Source: Phascolarctobacterium sp.
GTDB lineage: Bacteria > Bacillota > Negativicutes > Acidaminococcales > Acidaminococcaceae
Assembly: GCA_017467905.1 (NCBI GenBank)
Contig: JAFUKD010000020.1
Span: forward strand, 1 to 54,322
DNA: 54,322 nt
Direction of reading: 5' to 3'
The notes under the pieces are model-generated. The model was not told where the DNA came from. It did no database searches and saw only the letters and a list, made by a program, of their open reading frames with translations. The first letter of the stretch is position 1, and every line of letters begins with the position of its first letter. The translations under genes and the position numbers were made by a program. Below are positions 1 to 9,575 of this stretch, one piece after another.

Positions 1-204
1 CAATTTAAACTCACCAGAATAAGAATGCCTTTCAGAATTATGCCTTTCTTTCAATGCTTCTATCCCATGTTCTCTTACTAACTGAACCCAAGCAAGAACT
101 GTAGATTTAGATGCACCAATATTACGCCCTGCAGCTAAAAAGGATAGACGTTCCTCACAAACTAATTTTACTGCTTTTAATTTTTCTTCAAAAGTAAATG
201 CCAT
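1..204 (-). CDS. IS3-family (IS150-like) transposase OrfA, N-terminal part
   Basis: This is the first 68 codons of a gene that continues past the left edge of the window. The ATG lies at 204-202. The protein has the helix-turn-helix layout of the OrfA subunit of IS3-family transposases: an early EEKLKAVKLV segment, then a recognition-helix region GASKSTVLAWV and a basic stretch. OrfA normally binds the element ends and is joined to the DDE-domain OrfB by programmed frameshifting; OrfB is outside the window. A terminal inverted repeat lies just upstream at 230-254, which supports an intact element end. Family assignment is by motif reading only. Confidence 0.75.
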   Translation of the reverse strand, partial: MAFTFEEKLKAVKLVCEERLSFLAAGRNIGASKSTVLAWVQLVREHGIEALKERHNSERHSYSGEFKL

Positions 205-254
205 AAAAAAATAACCCCCAATCGTTGTTTGTCCAACAATTGGGGTTCACTTCA
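1..254 (-). mobile_element. Left end of an IS3/IS150-type insertion sequence, cut by the window edge
   Basis: The segment 230-254, read on the minus strand, begins TGAAGTGAACCCC and ends GTTGGACA. This resembles the terminal inverted repeats of IS150-group elements, and the transposase start lies 26 bp inside it. The outer boundary would be near 254, about 45 bp downstream of cbiC. The other end and any target duplication are outside the window. An internal CCCCAA...TTGGGG hairpin at 216-245 lies between repeat and gene and may block read-through transcription into the transposase gene; that role is inference. Confidence 0.6.
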
Positions 255-300
255 AAACCGAATGAGGCTTCTTTTTTGTACTCGTTACCCTATTTAAAAA

Positions 301-930
301 TTATCTTTCTACTAATTTGTAAATCAACGCGTTGCAAATGGCAGCTGCTACATTACTGCCCCCCTTGCGGCCTCGTGCAACAATGTAGGGAATGCCGGTC
401 TGCATAATGATTTCCTTGGATTCGACAACATTGACGAAGCCCACAGGGACACCGATAACAAGCTCCGGTTTAATTTTTCCTTCCTTTACCAATTCGTCCA
501 AGCGTACAAGGGCAGTAGGAGCATTGCCCACGGCAATGATAACAGGCCCTTCGATTTCGCAAGCCTTTTCCATGCAGGCAGCAGCGCGAGTAGAGCCAGC
601 CTCTTTAGCGCGGGCAGCAACGTCGGTATCCGCCATGAAGCACACAGCTTTCGCCCCAAGCTTGTTCAAGCCCATCTTGTTAATGCCAACGCAAGCCATA
701 TTAGTATCAGTAACAATGGTAGCACCCTTCTTCAAAGCTTCCAAGCCCTTGGCAACTACGCCTTCGGAAAAGAGTAAGGTACGTGCGTAGTCAAAATCTG
801 CAGAAGTGTGAATGACCCGCTTCACAATGCTCAGCTTTTCTTCGTCGATATGAACTTGTCCCAATTCTTCGCCAATAATTTCCATACTGCGCTTTTCAAT
901 ATCCGCAGGTAAAACATTTTGTAATTCCAT
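301..930 (-). CDS. cbiC: Cobalt-precorrin-8 methylmutase CbiC
   Basis: CbiC moves the C11 methyl group to C12 to convert cobalt-precorrin-8 into cobyrinate, late in corrin-ring construction. The 209-residue product has the family's expected length. It carries the conserved RVIHTSADFDYA segment, whose histidine is the catalytic acid in the family, and the ACMEKACEIEGPVIIAVGNAPTAL core. I prefer the ATG at 930 because an AAGG ribosome site lies 11 nt before it; a GTG at 939 would overlap the cobO stop and leave only 2 nt after that site. It is the last gene of the cobalamin operon, followed at once by the insertion element end. Confidence 0.95.
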   Translation of the reverse strand: MELQNVLPADIEKRSMEIIGEELGQVHIDEEKLSIVKRVIHTSADFDYARTLLFSEGVVAKGLEALKKGATIVTDTNMACVGINKMGLNKLGAKAVCFMADTDVAARAKEAGSTRAAACMEKACEIEGPVIIAVGNAPTALVRLDELVKEGKIKPELVIGVPVGFVNVVESKEIIMQTGIPYIVARGRKGGSNVAAAICNALIYKLVER

Positions 931-938
931 CTTTAACA

Positions 939-1469
939 CTACCTTTCTATACCTGTCCGCGCCATAATCCCCCTATCCTTGGGGTGCTTGCGCTTACAAA
1001 TTTCCGAAACATAATCTGCCAAGTCCACTAATTCTGCGAAAGGGTTGCGTCCCGTCATAACTACCTCCAATTCTTGGGGCTTGTTATGTAAAAATTCCAA
1101 GAGCGCTTCCTTGTCGAACACTCCTCTGTCACAGGCGCCAACCACTTCGTCTAAAACCAGCAGGTCTATTTTTTCTGTAAAGCATTTATTTTTTACTATG
1201 GTAAACAAAGCCATATGCTCTGCTTTTACCTGCGCCTTTTCTTCCGCGTTCATCTGAAAGGTAAATTTAGGCGTTTCCTTGGCGCGCATTACCTCAATGC
1301 TGGGCAAAAGCTCCAAGCTTTTCAGCTCACCGGTGCGACGAGCCTTTAGGAACTGTACGAAAAGCACCTTGTTGCCATGCCCGCTACAGCGTACCGCCAG
1401 TCCCAAGGCAGCAGTGGTCTTGCCCTTGCCTTCACCGCAGTAAATATGAATCAAGCCACCGTCCTTCAT
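939..1469 (-). CDS. cobO: Cob(I)yrinic acid a,c-diamide adenosyltransferase (CobO/BtuR type)
   Basis: This enzyme attaches the 5'-deoxyadenosyl group from ATP to reduced cobalt, giving adenosylated corrinoids. The 176-residue protein starts almost directly with the P-loop GEGKGKTTAALGLA and carries the LLVLDEVVGACDRG Walker-B-like segment and the VVMTGRNPF motif typical of CobO/BtuR rather than the PduO or EutT types. Its ATG follows the cbiP stop immediately and its stop touches the cbiC start region, so translation is probably coupled. Cytoplasmic. Confidence 0.95.
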   Translation of the reverse strand: MKDGGLIHIYCGEGKGKTTAALGLAVRCSGHGNKVLFVQFLKARRTGELKSLELLPSIEVMRAKETPKFTFQMNAEEKAQVKAEHMALFTIVKNKCFTEKIDLLVLDEVVGACDRGVFDKEALLEFLHNKPQELEVVMTGRNPFAELVDLADYVSEICKRKHPKDRGIMARTGIER

Positions 1470-2993
1470 TTACACACCAGCTTCCAGAATCTCGTAGATT
1501 TTTTCCATATCCAAATTTTTGCGGATGCTTTCTGCCAAAATATCGTACTGTTGCTTTTTATAATCTGCAAAATTGATAACCCTAACGTCCTCCAGCTTCA
1601 AGCCTTTTTTCGCCAGTAGAGCCTCCACCATGGCAACAGCAATGCCCTCGCAGTCAAAAATACCATGAACGTAGGTACCGTAAACATTAAGCTTATCCTT
1701 CACGGTCTGCGCTCCCTCTGCCATTACCTCTCCAATTTCGTGGATGGGTTTAATATTTGTGAGAGAGTTTCCTTCATTATATATATTAGTTACGCCAGAG
1801 TGAATTTCGTAGCCAAAAAGGGGCTTGCCACTTAAATTAGCAAAGATACCCTGCACTTCGCCAAACTTACCCTCCATCTGGATGGTGCGCTTCTTTTCTA
1901 CAAATACGGTCTCTGCTTCCAAAAGACCCATACCGGGGATGTCGCCCCCGTCTTCCACACCCAAGGGGTCAGAAAGGTTCTTGCCTAAAATTTGGTAGCC
2001 ACCGCAAATACCGAACACCACCGTTCCGTCGTTGGCTCTTTTTAAAATGGAAGCCTCCAAGCCGCTTTGGCGTAACCATTTCAAATCGCCAATAGTGTTT
2101 TTGGTTCCGGGAATGATAATCATATCGGGATTGCCAAGCTCGCGCACGCTGCTTACATAACGCAAAGACACACCGGGAATCAGCTCAAAGACATTAAAAT
2201 CCGTATAGTTGGACATTCTGGGCAAGCGGATAACTGCAATATCAACAAGCTTCACCTCGCTACGGGTGCTGATGCGTTCTGAAAGACTGTCCTCATCTTC
2301 AATATCTACATGGAGCATGGGCAGTACCCCTACAATGGGCACGCCTGTTTTATCTTCAATCATCTTCAAGCCGGGGCGCAGTATCTCTACATCACCGCGG
2401 AACTTGTTGATGATAACACCCTTGACCATGGCGCGCTCTTCCTCTTCTAAAAGCATCAGGGTTCCGTAAATGGAAGCAAAGACACCGCCCCTGTCAATAT
2501 CCGCAACTAAAAGTACAGGAGCCTTTGCCATCTTCGCCATGCCCATATTGACAAAGTCATCTTTTTTAATATTTATTTCTGCCGGGCTGCCTGCCCCTTC
2601 AATGACAATAACGTCAAAATTTTCGTCCAGCTTATTATAGGCTTCCATAATGCGGGGGCGCAGGGTGTGCTTCATTTTAAAATATTCCCCTGCGCTCATA
2701 GTGCCTATGGGCTCGCCATTAACAATAACCTGGGAACCGCTGTCGCTGGTAGGCTTTAGCAGGATGGGATTCATCAGCACGCTGGGTTCAATCCCCGCTG
2801 CTTCTGCCTGCACTACTTGGGCGCGCCCCATCTCTGCACCTTCCTTGGTAATGAAGGAATTAAGCGCCATGTTCTGAGATTTAAAGGGAGCAACCCTTTT
2901 GCCGTCCTGGTTAAATACGCGGCACAAGCCTGCTGTAACCAAGCTTTTACCTGCGTTGGACATGGTACCCTGCACCATAATTACCTTTGCCAT
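1470..2993 (-). CDS. cbiP: Cobyric acid synthase CbiP
   Basis: CbiP uses glutamine and ATP to amidate the b, d, e and g side chains of adenosylcobyrinic a,c-diamide. The 507-residue protein has an N-terminal dethiobiotin-synthetase-like ATPase domain with the loop [12 protein letters not shown], and a C-terminal class I glutamine amidotransferase domain with the nucleophile cysteine in [12 protein letters not shown] and the late [10 protein letters not shown] segment. I chose the ATG at 2993, giving MAKVIMVQG as in homologues; a GTG three codons earlier is possible. The start lies one base after the preceding stop. Confidence 0.95.
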   Translation of the reverse strand: MAKVIMVQGTMSNAGKSLVTAGLCRVFNQDGKRVAPFKSQNMALNSFITKEGAEMGRAQVVQAEAAGIEPSVLMNPILLKPTSDSGSQVIVNGEPIGTMSAGEYFKMKHTLRPRIMEAYNKLDENFDVIVIEGAGSPAEINIKKDDFVNMGMAKMAKAPVLLVADIDRGGVFASIYGTLMLLEEEERAMVKGVIINKFRGDVEILRPGLKMIEDKTGVPIVGVLPMLHVDIEDEDSLSERISTRSEVKLVDIAVIRLPRMSNYTDFNVFELIPGVSLRYVSSVRELGNPDMIIIPGTKNTIGDLKWLRQSGLEASILKRANDGTVVFGICGGYQILGKNLSDPLGVEDGGDIPGMGLLEAETVFVEKKRTIQMEGKFGEVQGIFANLSGKPLFGYEIHSGVTNIYNEGNSLTNIKPIHEIGEVMAEGAQTVKDKLNVYGTYVHGIFDCEGIAVAMVEALLAKKGLKLEDVRVINFADYKKQQYDILAESIRKNLDMEKIYEILEAGV

Positions 2994-2994
2994 T

Positions 2995-4125
2995 TTAATC
3001 ACACGCTTTCATTAAAAATTTTATAATATCTCGATAGCTTGCTAATTCCGTTGCCTGCTTCCTGCTACCATCCGTACAGGCTGCAATGACGGGTACTGTC
3101 CCCTCGTCGTGCTTTCCTGTTACAGAACTGGTAACGTGGTCGCCGCAGATTACTATTTGCAAAGGCTCCTGCACCGCCTGCAGTACAGTGCCTAAAAATT
3201 CCCTGTCAATACGCTCGATAAAGGCAACCTTTTCTAACGCATCGTATCGGTGGGCAGCTTCATCCGTCCCGTTAAAATGAGCAAGGACAAAATCATACTG
3301 CTCTAACATTTGCACCGTTGCCCTTGCCTTGGCGAATAAATCCGTGTCAACATCACCGGTTGCTCCCTTGGGTACAACAACCTTCATTCCCAAAGCTCTG
3401 CCAATGCCGTGAACAATCTCTGCCTTACAGATGGCAGCGCCCTGCAAGTGATGCAGCCGGTAAAAATTGGGCAAGCTCTGCCTTGCAGAAGCGCCCCAAG
3501 GATATAGAGCGTAGTGCAAGCCGTCGTGGGCAAACCTTTCCAAACGCAGCTCTGCTTCCTGCAAAAAATTCTTCAAAGCTAAAGACTGTAGCTTCACTTC
3601 TGCCAACAGCTCTTCCAAATGCTCCCCTACGCTTTCGTGTGGGGGTTTTATTTTGCAGTCCAGCACCTTGGCTGCCTTATCCATAATCAGCAAATTGCGA
3701 TACTCCGAAAGATGAACAAACTCTATATCCGTAAAGATATCATTGCAAATCAGGGCAGCCTCTTCCATTTGCGCCGCCGTCAAGCCTGCGCCGTTAAAGC
3801 CTGCCAAATAGCCGGCAGCATCCACCGCCACAAGGTTGCAGCGCAAAACCATTTCATATTCCGAAACATCCCTGCCATTGGCAAGCAGCTCCAGGTAAGC
3901 ACGATTGCGGGGCATATCCTTTTTGGCAACTCCCAGCAAACGTAAAATGCAGCTACAGCTTTCCGGAACAAGGTCATTTTCGCAAATGCTTAGATTTTGC
4001 AGGCTGCCTTTTTTCACCAGCTCATCCATATTTATATGTACAGCCTTTTCAAAGGGCGTTCTGCCCTGCCACGCAGCAAAGGCATCATCACCCAAGCCAT
4101 CAATTATCATCAGTAAGGAGCGCAT
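2995..4125 (-). CDS. ApgM-like alkaline-phosphatase-superfamily protein in the cobalamin operon
   Basis: The 376-residue protein belongs to the metal-dependent phosphoglycerate mutase branch of the alkaline phosphatase superfamily (archaeal ApgM type). Visible signs are the N-terminal IDGLGDDAF metal motif, VPESCSC where the nucleophile serine should lie, [18 protein letters not shown], and the late metal sites GDHVTSS and [11 protein letters not shown] separate full gpmI lies at 48469, so this copy need not serve glycolysis. Its place between cobD and cbiP suggests phosphate transfer or removal in nucleotide-loop assembly, for example an alpha-ribazole phosphatase replacing CobC; that role is inference. 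It overlaps cobD by 26 bp. Confidence 0.8.
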   Translation of the reverse strand: MRSLLMIIDGLGDDAFAAWQGRTPFEKAVHINMDELVKKGSLQNLSICENDLVPESCSCILRLLGVAKKDMPRNRAYLELLANGRDVSEYEMVLRCNLVAVDAAGYLAGFNGAGLTAAQMEEAALICNDIFTDIEFVHLSEYRNLLIMDKAAKVLDCKIKPPHESVGEHLEELLAEVKLQSLALKNFLQEAELRLERFAHDGLHYALYPWGASARQSLPNFYRLHHLQGAAICKAEIVHGIGRALGMKVVVPKGATGDVDTDLFAKARATVQMLEQYDFVLAHFNGTDEAAHRYDALEKVAFIERIDREFLGTVLQAVQEPLQIVICGDHVTSSVTGKHDEGTVPVIAACTDGSRKQATELASYRDIIKFLMKACD

Positions 4126-5188
4126 CTTTTCTTATTCCCTTGATTGCCTTAATTAAACCGCGGTTCAGCACTCTGGTCTTAACCGCAATACGATAGTAGG
4201 ATTCATTTAAATTATGATAATTTGCGCAGGAGCGAATCAAATAGCCCTGCTCCCTTAGTAAAAGTGGCAGCTCCTTGGGCTCATCCAGCCTAAAGAAAAT
4301 ATAATTGGCTTCCGAACCATAGACCTGTGCTCCCAAAAGCTCCAGCTGCTTTATTAAATACTTGCGTTCTTCCTGAATGAGGGCAAAGGAAATTTTCAGG
4401 TATTCCTTTTCTAAGAGCGCCGCCTTCCCCGCAGCCTGCGCCAAAACGGAAACGCTCCAGTCCTGTCCGCACAAATGCAGTCTTTGCATAAGCTCCTCAT
4501 CTGCGTTCAGGCAGTAGCCCAAGCGCACGCCGGGAATGGCAAAGGTTTTGGTAAAGGCTTTCAGGATAATCAGGTTGGGATAATCCTGTAGCAAGTCCCT
4601 TAGACTGAACGCCTTGTCCTCATCTACAAAATCCATAAAGCATTCATCAACTAAAAGCTTGGCGTTTACCTCAACACATTTATTAAGAATTTCTAAGAGT
4701 AGCCTGCGTTTGGTAAGCTGTCCCGTAGGATTGTTAGGGTTGCAGATAACAACCATATCCGTATTGGGAGTAATGGAGCGTACAATTCCCCTTTGAATTT
4801 TAAAGGCTTGCCTTTCCTGCAGCTCGTAATAATTTATCTTACAATCCACGGAGCGCAGCGCCTTTTCGTAATCTGCAAAGGTAGGCGCCAAAAGCAAAGC
4901 CTTCCGTGGCTTTAGTGCCAGCGCCAAACGAAAGAGTACGTCTGCCGCGCCATTGCCGAAGAAAATATTATCCTCTTCCACCTTCAGGTAGGCAGCCAAA
5001 TCGCCACGCAGCTCACGACAAAAGGGGTCGGGGTAATTTACGCAATCCTTTAGAGCGCTGCGCAGTGCCTTCTTCACACCTGCCGGTATGCCCAAGGGGT
5101 TAATATTAGCAGAAAAATCTATAAAAGCTTTGCCGCCTGTAGTAAGAGGCAAGCTATAAACATCTCCACCATGTTCGTACTTGTACAT
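4100..5188 (-). CDS. cobD: L-threonine-O-3-phosphate decarboxylase CobD
   Basis: CobD makes (R)-1-amino-2-propanol phosphate, the linker joining the corrin ring to the lower nucleotide. The 362-residue protein is a fold-type I PLP enzyme close to histidinol-phosphate aminotransferase. It has the GNGAADVLFRL cofactor phosphate site, VVICNPNNPTGQ, and the PLP lysine in LKAFTKTFAIPGVRLGY. HisC itself is the main alternative, but the early HGGDVYSL motif and the setting next to cbiB and cbiP favour CobD. I chose the ATG at 5188, 8 nt after an AAGGG site; a GTG at 5197 directly abuts that site. Confidence 0.9.
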   Translation of the reverse strand: MYKYEHGGDVYSLPLTTGGKAFIDFSANINPLGIPAGVKKALRSALKDCVNYPDPFCRELRGDLAAYLKVEEDNIFFGNGAADVLFRLALALKPRKALLLAPTFADYEKALRSVDCKINYYELQERQAFKIQRGIVRSITPNTDMVVICNPNNPTGQLTKRRLLLEILNKCVEVNAKLLVDECFMDFVDEDKAFSLRDLLQDYPNLIILKAFTKTFAIPGVRLGYCLNADEELMQRLHLCGQDWSVSVLAQAAGKAALLEKEYLKISFALIQEERKYLIKQLELLGAQVYGSEANYIFFRLDEPKELPLLLREQGYLIRSCANYHNLNESYYRIAVKTRVLNRGLIKAIKGIRKDALLTDDN

Positions 5189-5203
5189 ATCTTTCACCCT
5201 TCA

Positions 5204-6172
5204 CTATGCTATCGGAAAAATCCTTAATAAATAAATTAACGCAAACAAAATCAAGCTAAGCACTGCCGTCATATACAGCAGATTGTTGGTAGTGGCAATG
5301 TCCTCTGGCTTAACAGGACGGATATCATCACCAATAGTATCCTTGTGTACCCATTTGCCAAAATAAAAATGTCCGCCGCCAAGCTGAATGTTCAAGGCGC
5401 CTGCGGCAACGGATTCTGTCATGGCAGAATTGGGACTTAAATGGTTATGCCTGTCGCGACAGAAAGTTTTCCACGCCTGCTTCGCATCCAAATTTAAAAA
5501 GTAAGCCGCCAAAATCATTACCAGCCCCGTAATGCGGGCAGGAATAAAATTAGCCACATCATCTAATTTGGCAGCGCAACGTCCAAAATATAAATACTTC
5601 TCGTTTTTATAGCCAACCATGGAATCCATGGTGTTGATTCCCTTGTAAAGAAAAGCCAATGGCGCACCGCCAATAAACATATACAGCATAGGCGCAATGA
5701 TTCCATCCGCAGTGTTTTCCGCAATGGTTTCCACTGCTCCCTTGGTAACCTCTTCCTCGCTCAGGTTCTTGGTATCGCGCCCCACTATCCAGGACAGCAT
5801 CAGGCGAGCTTCTGGCAAATCTCCTTTTTGCAAAGCGTAATACACCTTCATGCTTTCGTCACGCAGGCATTTGGTAGCAAAAATCTGGTAGAACATCAAG
5901 GTTTCCAAGCCAAAGGCAAGCCAAGGACTAACCAAGGCAGCGGCGCGAAGAATAAGGTAAGGAACTATAAAGCAGGTGCTAATTACCAAAAGCACCAGTA
6001 CCCCTCCGCCAAAGAGCAAGCCCCTATCGCTAAAGCCAAAAATTTTTCGCAGGCTACGCTCCAAAAAGCTTATTAAATTACCAATAAGACAAATAGGATG
6101 GGGCAAGCTGTGAGGGTCTCCCAATATTAAATCTAAAATGAAGCCTGCACTGATGGCAGCCAAGGTTTCCAT
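5204..6172 (-). CDS. cbiB: Adenosylcobinamide-phosphate synthase CbiB
   Basis: CbiB condenses adenosylcobyric acid with aminopropanol (phosphate) to give adenosylcobinamide (phosphate) and is an integral membrane enzyme. The 322-residue product has the family's N-terminal signature GFILDLILGDPHSLPHP, the SIVGRDT-like segment SWIVGRDTKNLSEEEV, ETIAENTADGIIAP, and several hydrophobic helices. A longer frame reaches 6238 but would overlap cbiA; the ATG at 6172 has an AGGTGA site and restores the family-standard start. Confidence 0.95.
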   Translation of the reverse strand: METLAAISAGFILDLILGDPHSLPHPICLIGNLISFLERSLRKIFGFSDRGLLFGGGVLVLLVISTCFIVPYLILRAAALVSPWLAFGLETLMFYQIFATKCLRDESMKVYYALQKGDLPEARLMLSWIVGRDTKNLSEEEVTKGAVETIAENTADGIIAPMLYMFIGGAPLAFLYKGINTMDSMVGYKNEKYLYFGRCAAKLDDVANFIPARITGLVMILAAYFLNLDAKQAWKTFCRDRHNHLSPNSAMTESVAAGALNIQLGGGHFYFGKWVHKDTIGDDIRPVKPEDIATTNNLLYMTAVLSLILFALIYLLRIFPIA

Positions 6173-6188
6173 AACATCACCTGAAAAT

Positions 6189-7550
6189 TTATTTTTTACC
6201 GGCGTAAGCAAGGCACGCCTGAACAAAACTGCGGGCAAAATTTACATTCCCCCATAAATGAAGGTGGGGATAGCCTGCATACAAGGTACTGCTTACGTTG
6301 GCGCAGTACCATTCTCCCTTACCGGAAGCCTTCTGCGCTAAAAAGCCTGCACCATTATTACTGCTATCGGAATAATGGAACTCGTGTCCGTTAATCTGCT
6401 CCCCTGCCTTGCAAAGCAGGTTGTCCTGCTGCGCCGTAAGGGTAACGTAACCAAAGCGGTTAAGCCTTGCAGTCATGTGGGTTTCTCCCGGCAAAGCTCC
6501 CACCCACGGGTAAGAGGTATCGCCTTCCGCATAACGCTCCAACAGATACATGAAACCACCACATTCTGCGAAACAGGGCAAGCCCTTCGCCAAGGCTTCC
6601 TTTATTTCCAAACGCAGACCTATATTATCTGCCAGCTGCTGTGCGTACAGCTCCGGATAACCGCCCCCCAGAACCAAGCCGTCACATTCCGGCAAATGTG
6701 GATCGTTAATGGGGCTAAAGGGAAGAAGCTCTGCCCCTAACTCCGTCAGCAAATCCAAAGCATCCTGATAGTAGAAGCAAAAGGCTTTGTCCTGAGCAAG
6801 GGCAAGCCTTACTTTACCAAGAGGCTCTATTTTTTGAGGGTTGTAATTTAAAACGGGAGCAGCCTTGGCAATTTCCAAAATCCCCTGCAAATCCAAGGAC
6901 TTCTCTGCCTGCGCCGCCAGTCTATCTACAATGGCTTGCAGGTTGCCAATTTCTTCCGCAGTTACCAAGCCAAGATGCCTGCTTTCAAAATTACAATCCT
7001 GTAAAACGGGGAAATATCCTAAAAGCTTGACGCCGCTTTCTGCTTCGATAACGTCTTTATAATAAGCGTAGCTCATGGGGTTAACATTGTTGAGGATGGC
7101 TCCCACAATATGGCTGTCCTTGCGGAACTCCCGAAAGCCTTTCAGCTGCGCCGCAATGGATAGGGCTGCCCCCTTGCCGTTGACCACCAAAATCACAGGC
7201 ACGTCACAGGTGCGCGCCAAGTCATAAGCGCTGGCTTCTGCAGTTTTACCCATACCGTCGTAAAAGCCCATGGCTCCTTCAAAAACAGATACCTCCACCT
7301 GAACAGAGTTCTTCGCCGCCAAAAGCTTCACTGTTTCCTTGCCTAACATGAACACATCCAGATTGCGGGACTTAGCCCCTATCACTCTGGAATGAAACAT
7401 GGGGTCAATGTAATCGGGTCCACTTTTGAAGGCGGCAACCTTTATCCCCCTGTTCAGCAGGGCTTTCAAAATCCCACAGGTTATTGTAGTTTTGCCACTG
7501 CCACTTCCGGCAGCGCTAATCATTACGCGAGGCATCTTCGTCGTAGCCAT
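6189..7550 (-). CDS. cbiA: Cobyrinic acid a,c-diamide synthase CbiA
   Basis: CbiA carries out the glutamine- and ATP-dependent amidation of the a and c carboxylates of cobyrinate. The 453-residue protein has the P-loop ISAAGSGSGKTT near the N-terminus, SVFEGAMGFYDG, and a C-terminal glutaminase domain with GGGYPELYA and the nucleophile cysteine in PCFAECGGFMYL, ending with the LYAGYPHLHLWGN segment. Length and domain order match the family. It sits 1 bp from cbiET. Confidence 0.96.
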   Translation of the reverse strand: MATTKMPRVMISAAGSGSGKTTITCGILKALLNRGIKVAAFKSGPDYIDPMFHSRVIGAKSRNLDVFMLGKETVKLLAAKNSVQVEVSVFEGAMGFYDGMGKTAEASAYDLARTCDVPVILVVNGKGAALSIAAQLKGFREFRKDSHIVGAILNNVNPMSYAYYKDVIEAESGVKLLGYFPVLQDCNFESRHLGLVTAEEIGNLQAIVDRLAAQAEKSLDLQGILEIAKAAPVLNYNPQKIEPLGKVRLALAQDKAFCFYYQDALDLLTELGAELLPFSPINDPHLPECDGLVLGGGYPELYAQQLADNIGLRLEIKEALAKGLPCFAECGGFMYLLERYAEGDTSYPWVGALPGETHMTARLNRFGYVTLTAQQDNLLCKAGEQINGHEFHYSDSSNNGAGFLAQKASGKGEWYCANVSSTLYAGYPHLHLWGNVNFARSFVQACLAYAGKK

Positions 7551-7551
7551 T

Positions 7552-8763
7552 TTACTCTTCCTTTTTTAACGCGGTCATTACATATACGGGGTTTTGCGCC
7601 ATCATCAGATTGTAGTTACCCAATTTTTTACTGCGTGCCGCAAACACATTAACAATTTCCAGCTCGTAATCCTTGTGCCTATTATAATAGGAAGAAACTT
7701 CTCCCAAGGTTTCAATGGTAATGGCATTTATCACCACGCGGCAAGCACTGTTCTTGCTGTAAATAATATCCAGCATCTCCTGCAGGTCACCGCCACTGCC
7801 TCCCACAAAGACACAGTCGGGAGCAGGCATGCCCTTAATATTTTCCAAGGCTTCCCCTGCAATTACTTCCAAGTTTTCTACAGCGAAAAGCTCTTTATTT
7901 TTACCTAACAGCTCTACAGCAACAGGATTGCGTTCGAAGGCGTAAACCCTTCCCTTGGTGGCAAGCAGTGCCAGCTCAATGGAGCAGGAGCCCGTTCCCG
8001 CACCAATGTCATAAATTATATCCGTTGCCTTGGGCTGCAGCTTGGACATGGATACGCTGCGTACCTCCTGCTTGGTCATGGGAACCTTGCTCCGCATAAA
8101 GAGGTCATCTGCCAAACCATGTACTGCGTATTCAAAATTTACTGCTTCGTCGTTCAGCAGCATCATAACGGAAAGAGAGGGAAACTGCAGCTTGCTAATC
8201 TCTTCTGCCGTTCCGCAGGTAAGCTTCTCTTCCGGATAAGAAAGGTTCTCGCCAACGTAAACCCTTACCTGTCCCAAGCCGTGGTCACATAAAATCTGGC
8301 ACAGCTTCTGGGGAGAATTGTCTCCGCCTGTCAGAGAAAACACCTTGGGATTATGAGCTACTGCTGCCACCAGATTTTGACAGCGTCCGTGCATACTGAC
8401 AATCTTCACATCATCCCAAGACATTTCCAATTTGGAAGCGAAGTACACCAGGCTGCTAATGCCACAGTAACGAGTGCAGTTACATTCCGGCAGCTTACCG
8501 CTAATGGTTTTGGCAAGGCTAAAGAAGCCAACATCACCGGAAACCAGCACGGCAGCTTCATCAGAAGCCTTTGCCTTTTGCAGCACTTCCACAATTTCAC
8601 TGGTCTTAATGGTATGGTAAAGGCTTTTGCCTGCGCTGTTAAAGGCAGCCAGCATACGCTTATCGCCAATTAGAATATTGCTTTTTTCAATAGCCCGACG
8701 GGCAGCGGCAGTAAGCAGTTCCGGATTTCCCGGCCCGATACCCACAATATTTACCTGCAGCAT
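7552..8763 (-). CDS. cbiET: Fused CbiE-CbiT cobalt-precorrin-7/6 C5- and C15-methyltransferase/decarboxylase
   Basis: The 403-residue protein joins CbiE, which methylates C5, to CbiT, which methylates C15 and removes the C12 acetate carboxyl. Residues 1 to about 200 form the tetrapyrrole-methylase domain with the NIVGIGPGNPELLT start. Residues about 220 to 400 form a Rossmann SAM methyltransferase with motif I YDIGAGTGSCSIE and the FVGGSGGDLQEML segment. The same fusion is known as CobL in the aerobic pathway. The ATG at 8763 has a strong AAGGAGAG site; an upstream in-frame start at 8799 lacks one. Confidence 0.94.
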   Translation of the reverse strand: MLQVNIVGIGPGNPELLTAAARRAIEKSNILIGDKRMLAAFNSAGKSLYHTIKTSEIVEVLQKAKASDEAAVLVSGDVGFFSLAKTISGKLPECNCTRYCGISSLVYFASKLEMSWDDVKIVSMHGRCQNLVAAVAHNPKVFSLTGGDNSPQKLCQILCDHGLGQVRVYVGENLSYPEEKLTCGTAEEISKLQFPSLSVMMLLNDEAVNFEYAVHGLADDLFMRSKVPMTKQEVRSVSMSKLQPKATDIIYDIGAGTGSCSIELALLATKGRVYAFERNPVAVELLGKNKELFAVENLEVIAGEALENIKGMPAPDCVFVGGSGGDLQEMLDIIYSKNSACRVVINAITIETLGEVSSYYNRHKDYELEIVNVFAARSKKLGNYNLMMAQNPVYVMTALKKEE

Positions 8764-8816
8764 AGTTTCTCTCCTTCGTTTTTCTACAACTTTCTTCATT
8801 AATATATGTCTTGTAA

Positions 8817-9575
8817 TCAGCCTGCAAAATTCTTCTGCAGGTAATCTAAAATTTCTTCGTAGCCCTCGCCCTGCTCTTCCACGCTTCTGCCGATAACTAT
8901 TACTTGGGCACCTGCCTCCTTGGCTGCAGCAAGCTTCTCTTCAAAGCCGCCCGCAGTGCCGGAATCCTTAGTTACCATAAATTTAGCCCCAAACCTTTGC
9001 AGGGTGGCAATGTTCATTGCTTTGGAGAAAGGCCCCTGCATGCACACCACATTGGCAGGCTTGTAGCCCAGCGCCAAGGCACTGCGCAAGGAATCCTCCA
9101 TGGGTAGAACCCTTAGAGCGATACGCTCCTGATAATTTTGTACGGCAGTAAAGTCTCGCAGGTTCTTACTACCCGTAGTCAAAAAGATATTACCCTCCAA
9201 ATGGTTCAGCAGCTCTACAGCTTCGGCAAAATCCGCTACGTTAATGCAATGCTCTGCTTTAGCAGCAGGTCTTAGCAAACGCAGGTACTTAGTATTTTCC
9301 AGGGCACAAGCATCCTGCACCGTTGCAGTTACAATGGTGGCGTAGGGGTGGGTGGCATCAATTACACAAGCCGGCTGATGGTTTTGTAAAAAGGTACGCA
9401 TCCTTTCTAAATCCATACGCTCTGCCAAAATCGTCAGGTTATCCTGCGGTTGGATAAGCGCTGCCCCGTAATCCGTAGCAACGGAAACGAAAAGCTCTAT
9501 CTGTAAATTTGCCATTGCCCTGATTAAGCCACGTCCCTCGCTGGTACCGCCAATAAGCCAAACTACAGGCTTCAT
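8817..9575 (-). CDS. cbiJ: Cobalt-precorrin-6A reductase CbiJ
   Basis: CbiJ uses a nicotinamide cofactor to reduce cobalt-precorrin-6A to 6B. The 252-residue product opens with the nucleotide-binding WLIGGTSEGRGL motif and has the conserved CVIDATHPYA and FLTTGSKNL segments and the late MVTKDSGTAGGFEEKLAAA stretch. Its ATG overlaps the stop of cbiH by 4 bp, so the two are probably translationally coupled. Confidence 0.94.
   Translation of the reverse strand: MKPVVWLIGGTSEGRGLIRAMANLQIELFVSVATDYGAALIQPQDNLTILAERMDLERMRTFLQNHQPACVIDATHPYATIVTATVQDACALENTKYLRLLRPAAKAEHCINVADFAEAVELLNHLEGNIFLTTGSKNLRDFTAVQNYQERIALRVLPMEDSLRSALALGYKPANVVCMQGPFSKAMNIATLQRFGAKFMVTKDSGTAGGFEEKLAAAKEAGAQVIVIGRSVEEQGEGYEEILDYLQKNFAG

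Noticed and set aside
2995..4125. Glycolytic phosphoglycerate mutase
   Set aside because: A complete gpmI lies in the glycolytic operon at 48469, and this gene is inside the cobalamin operon.
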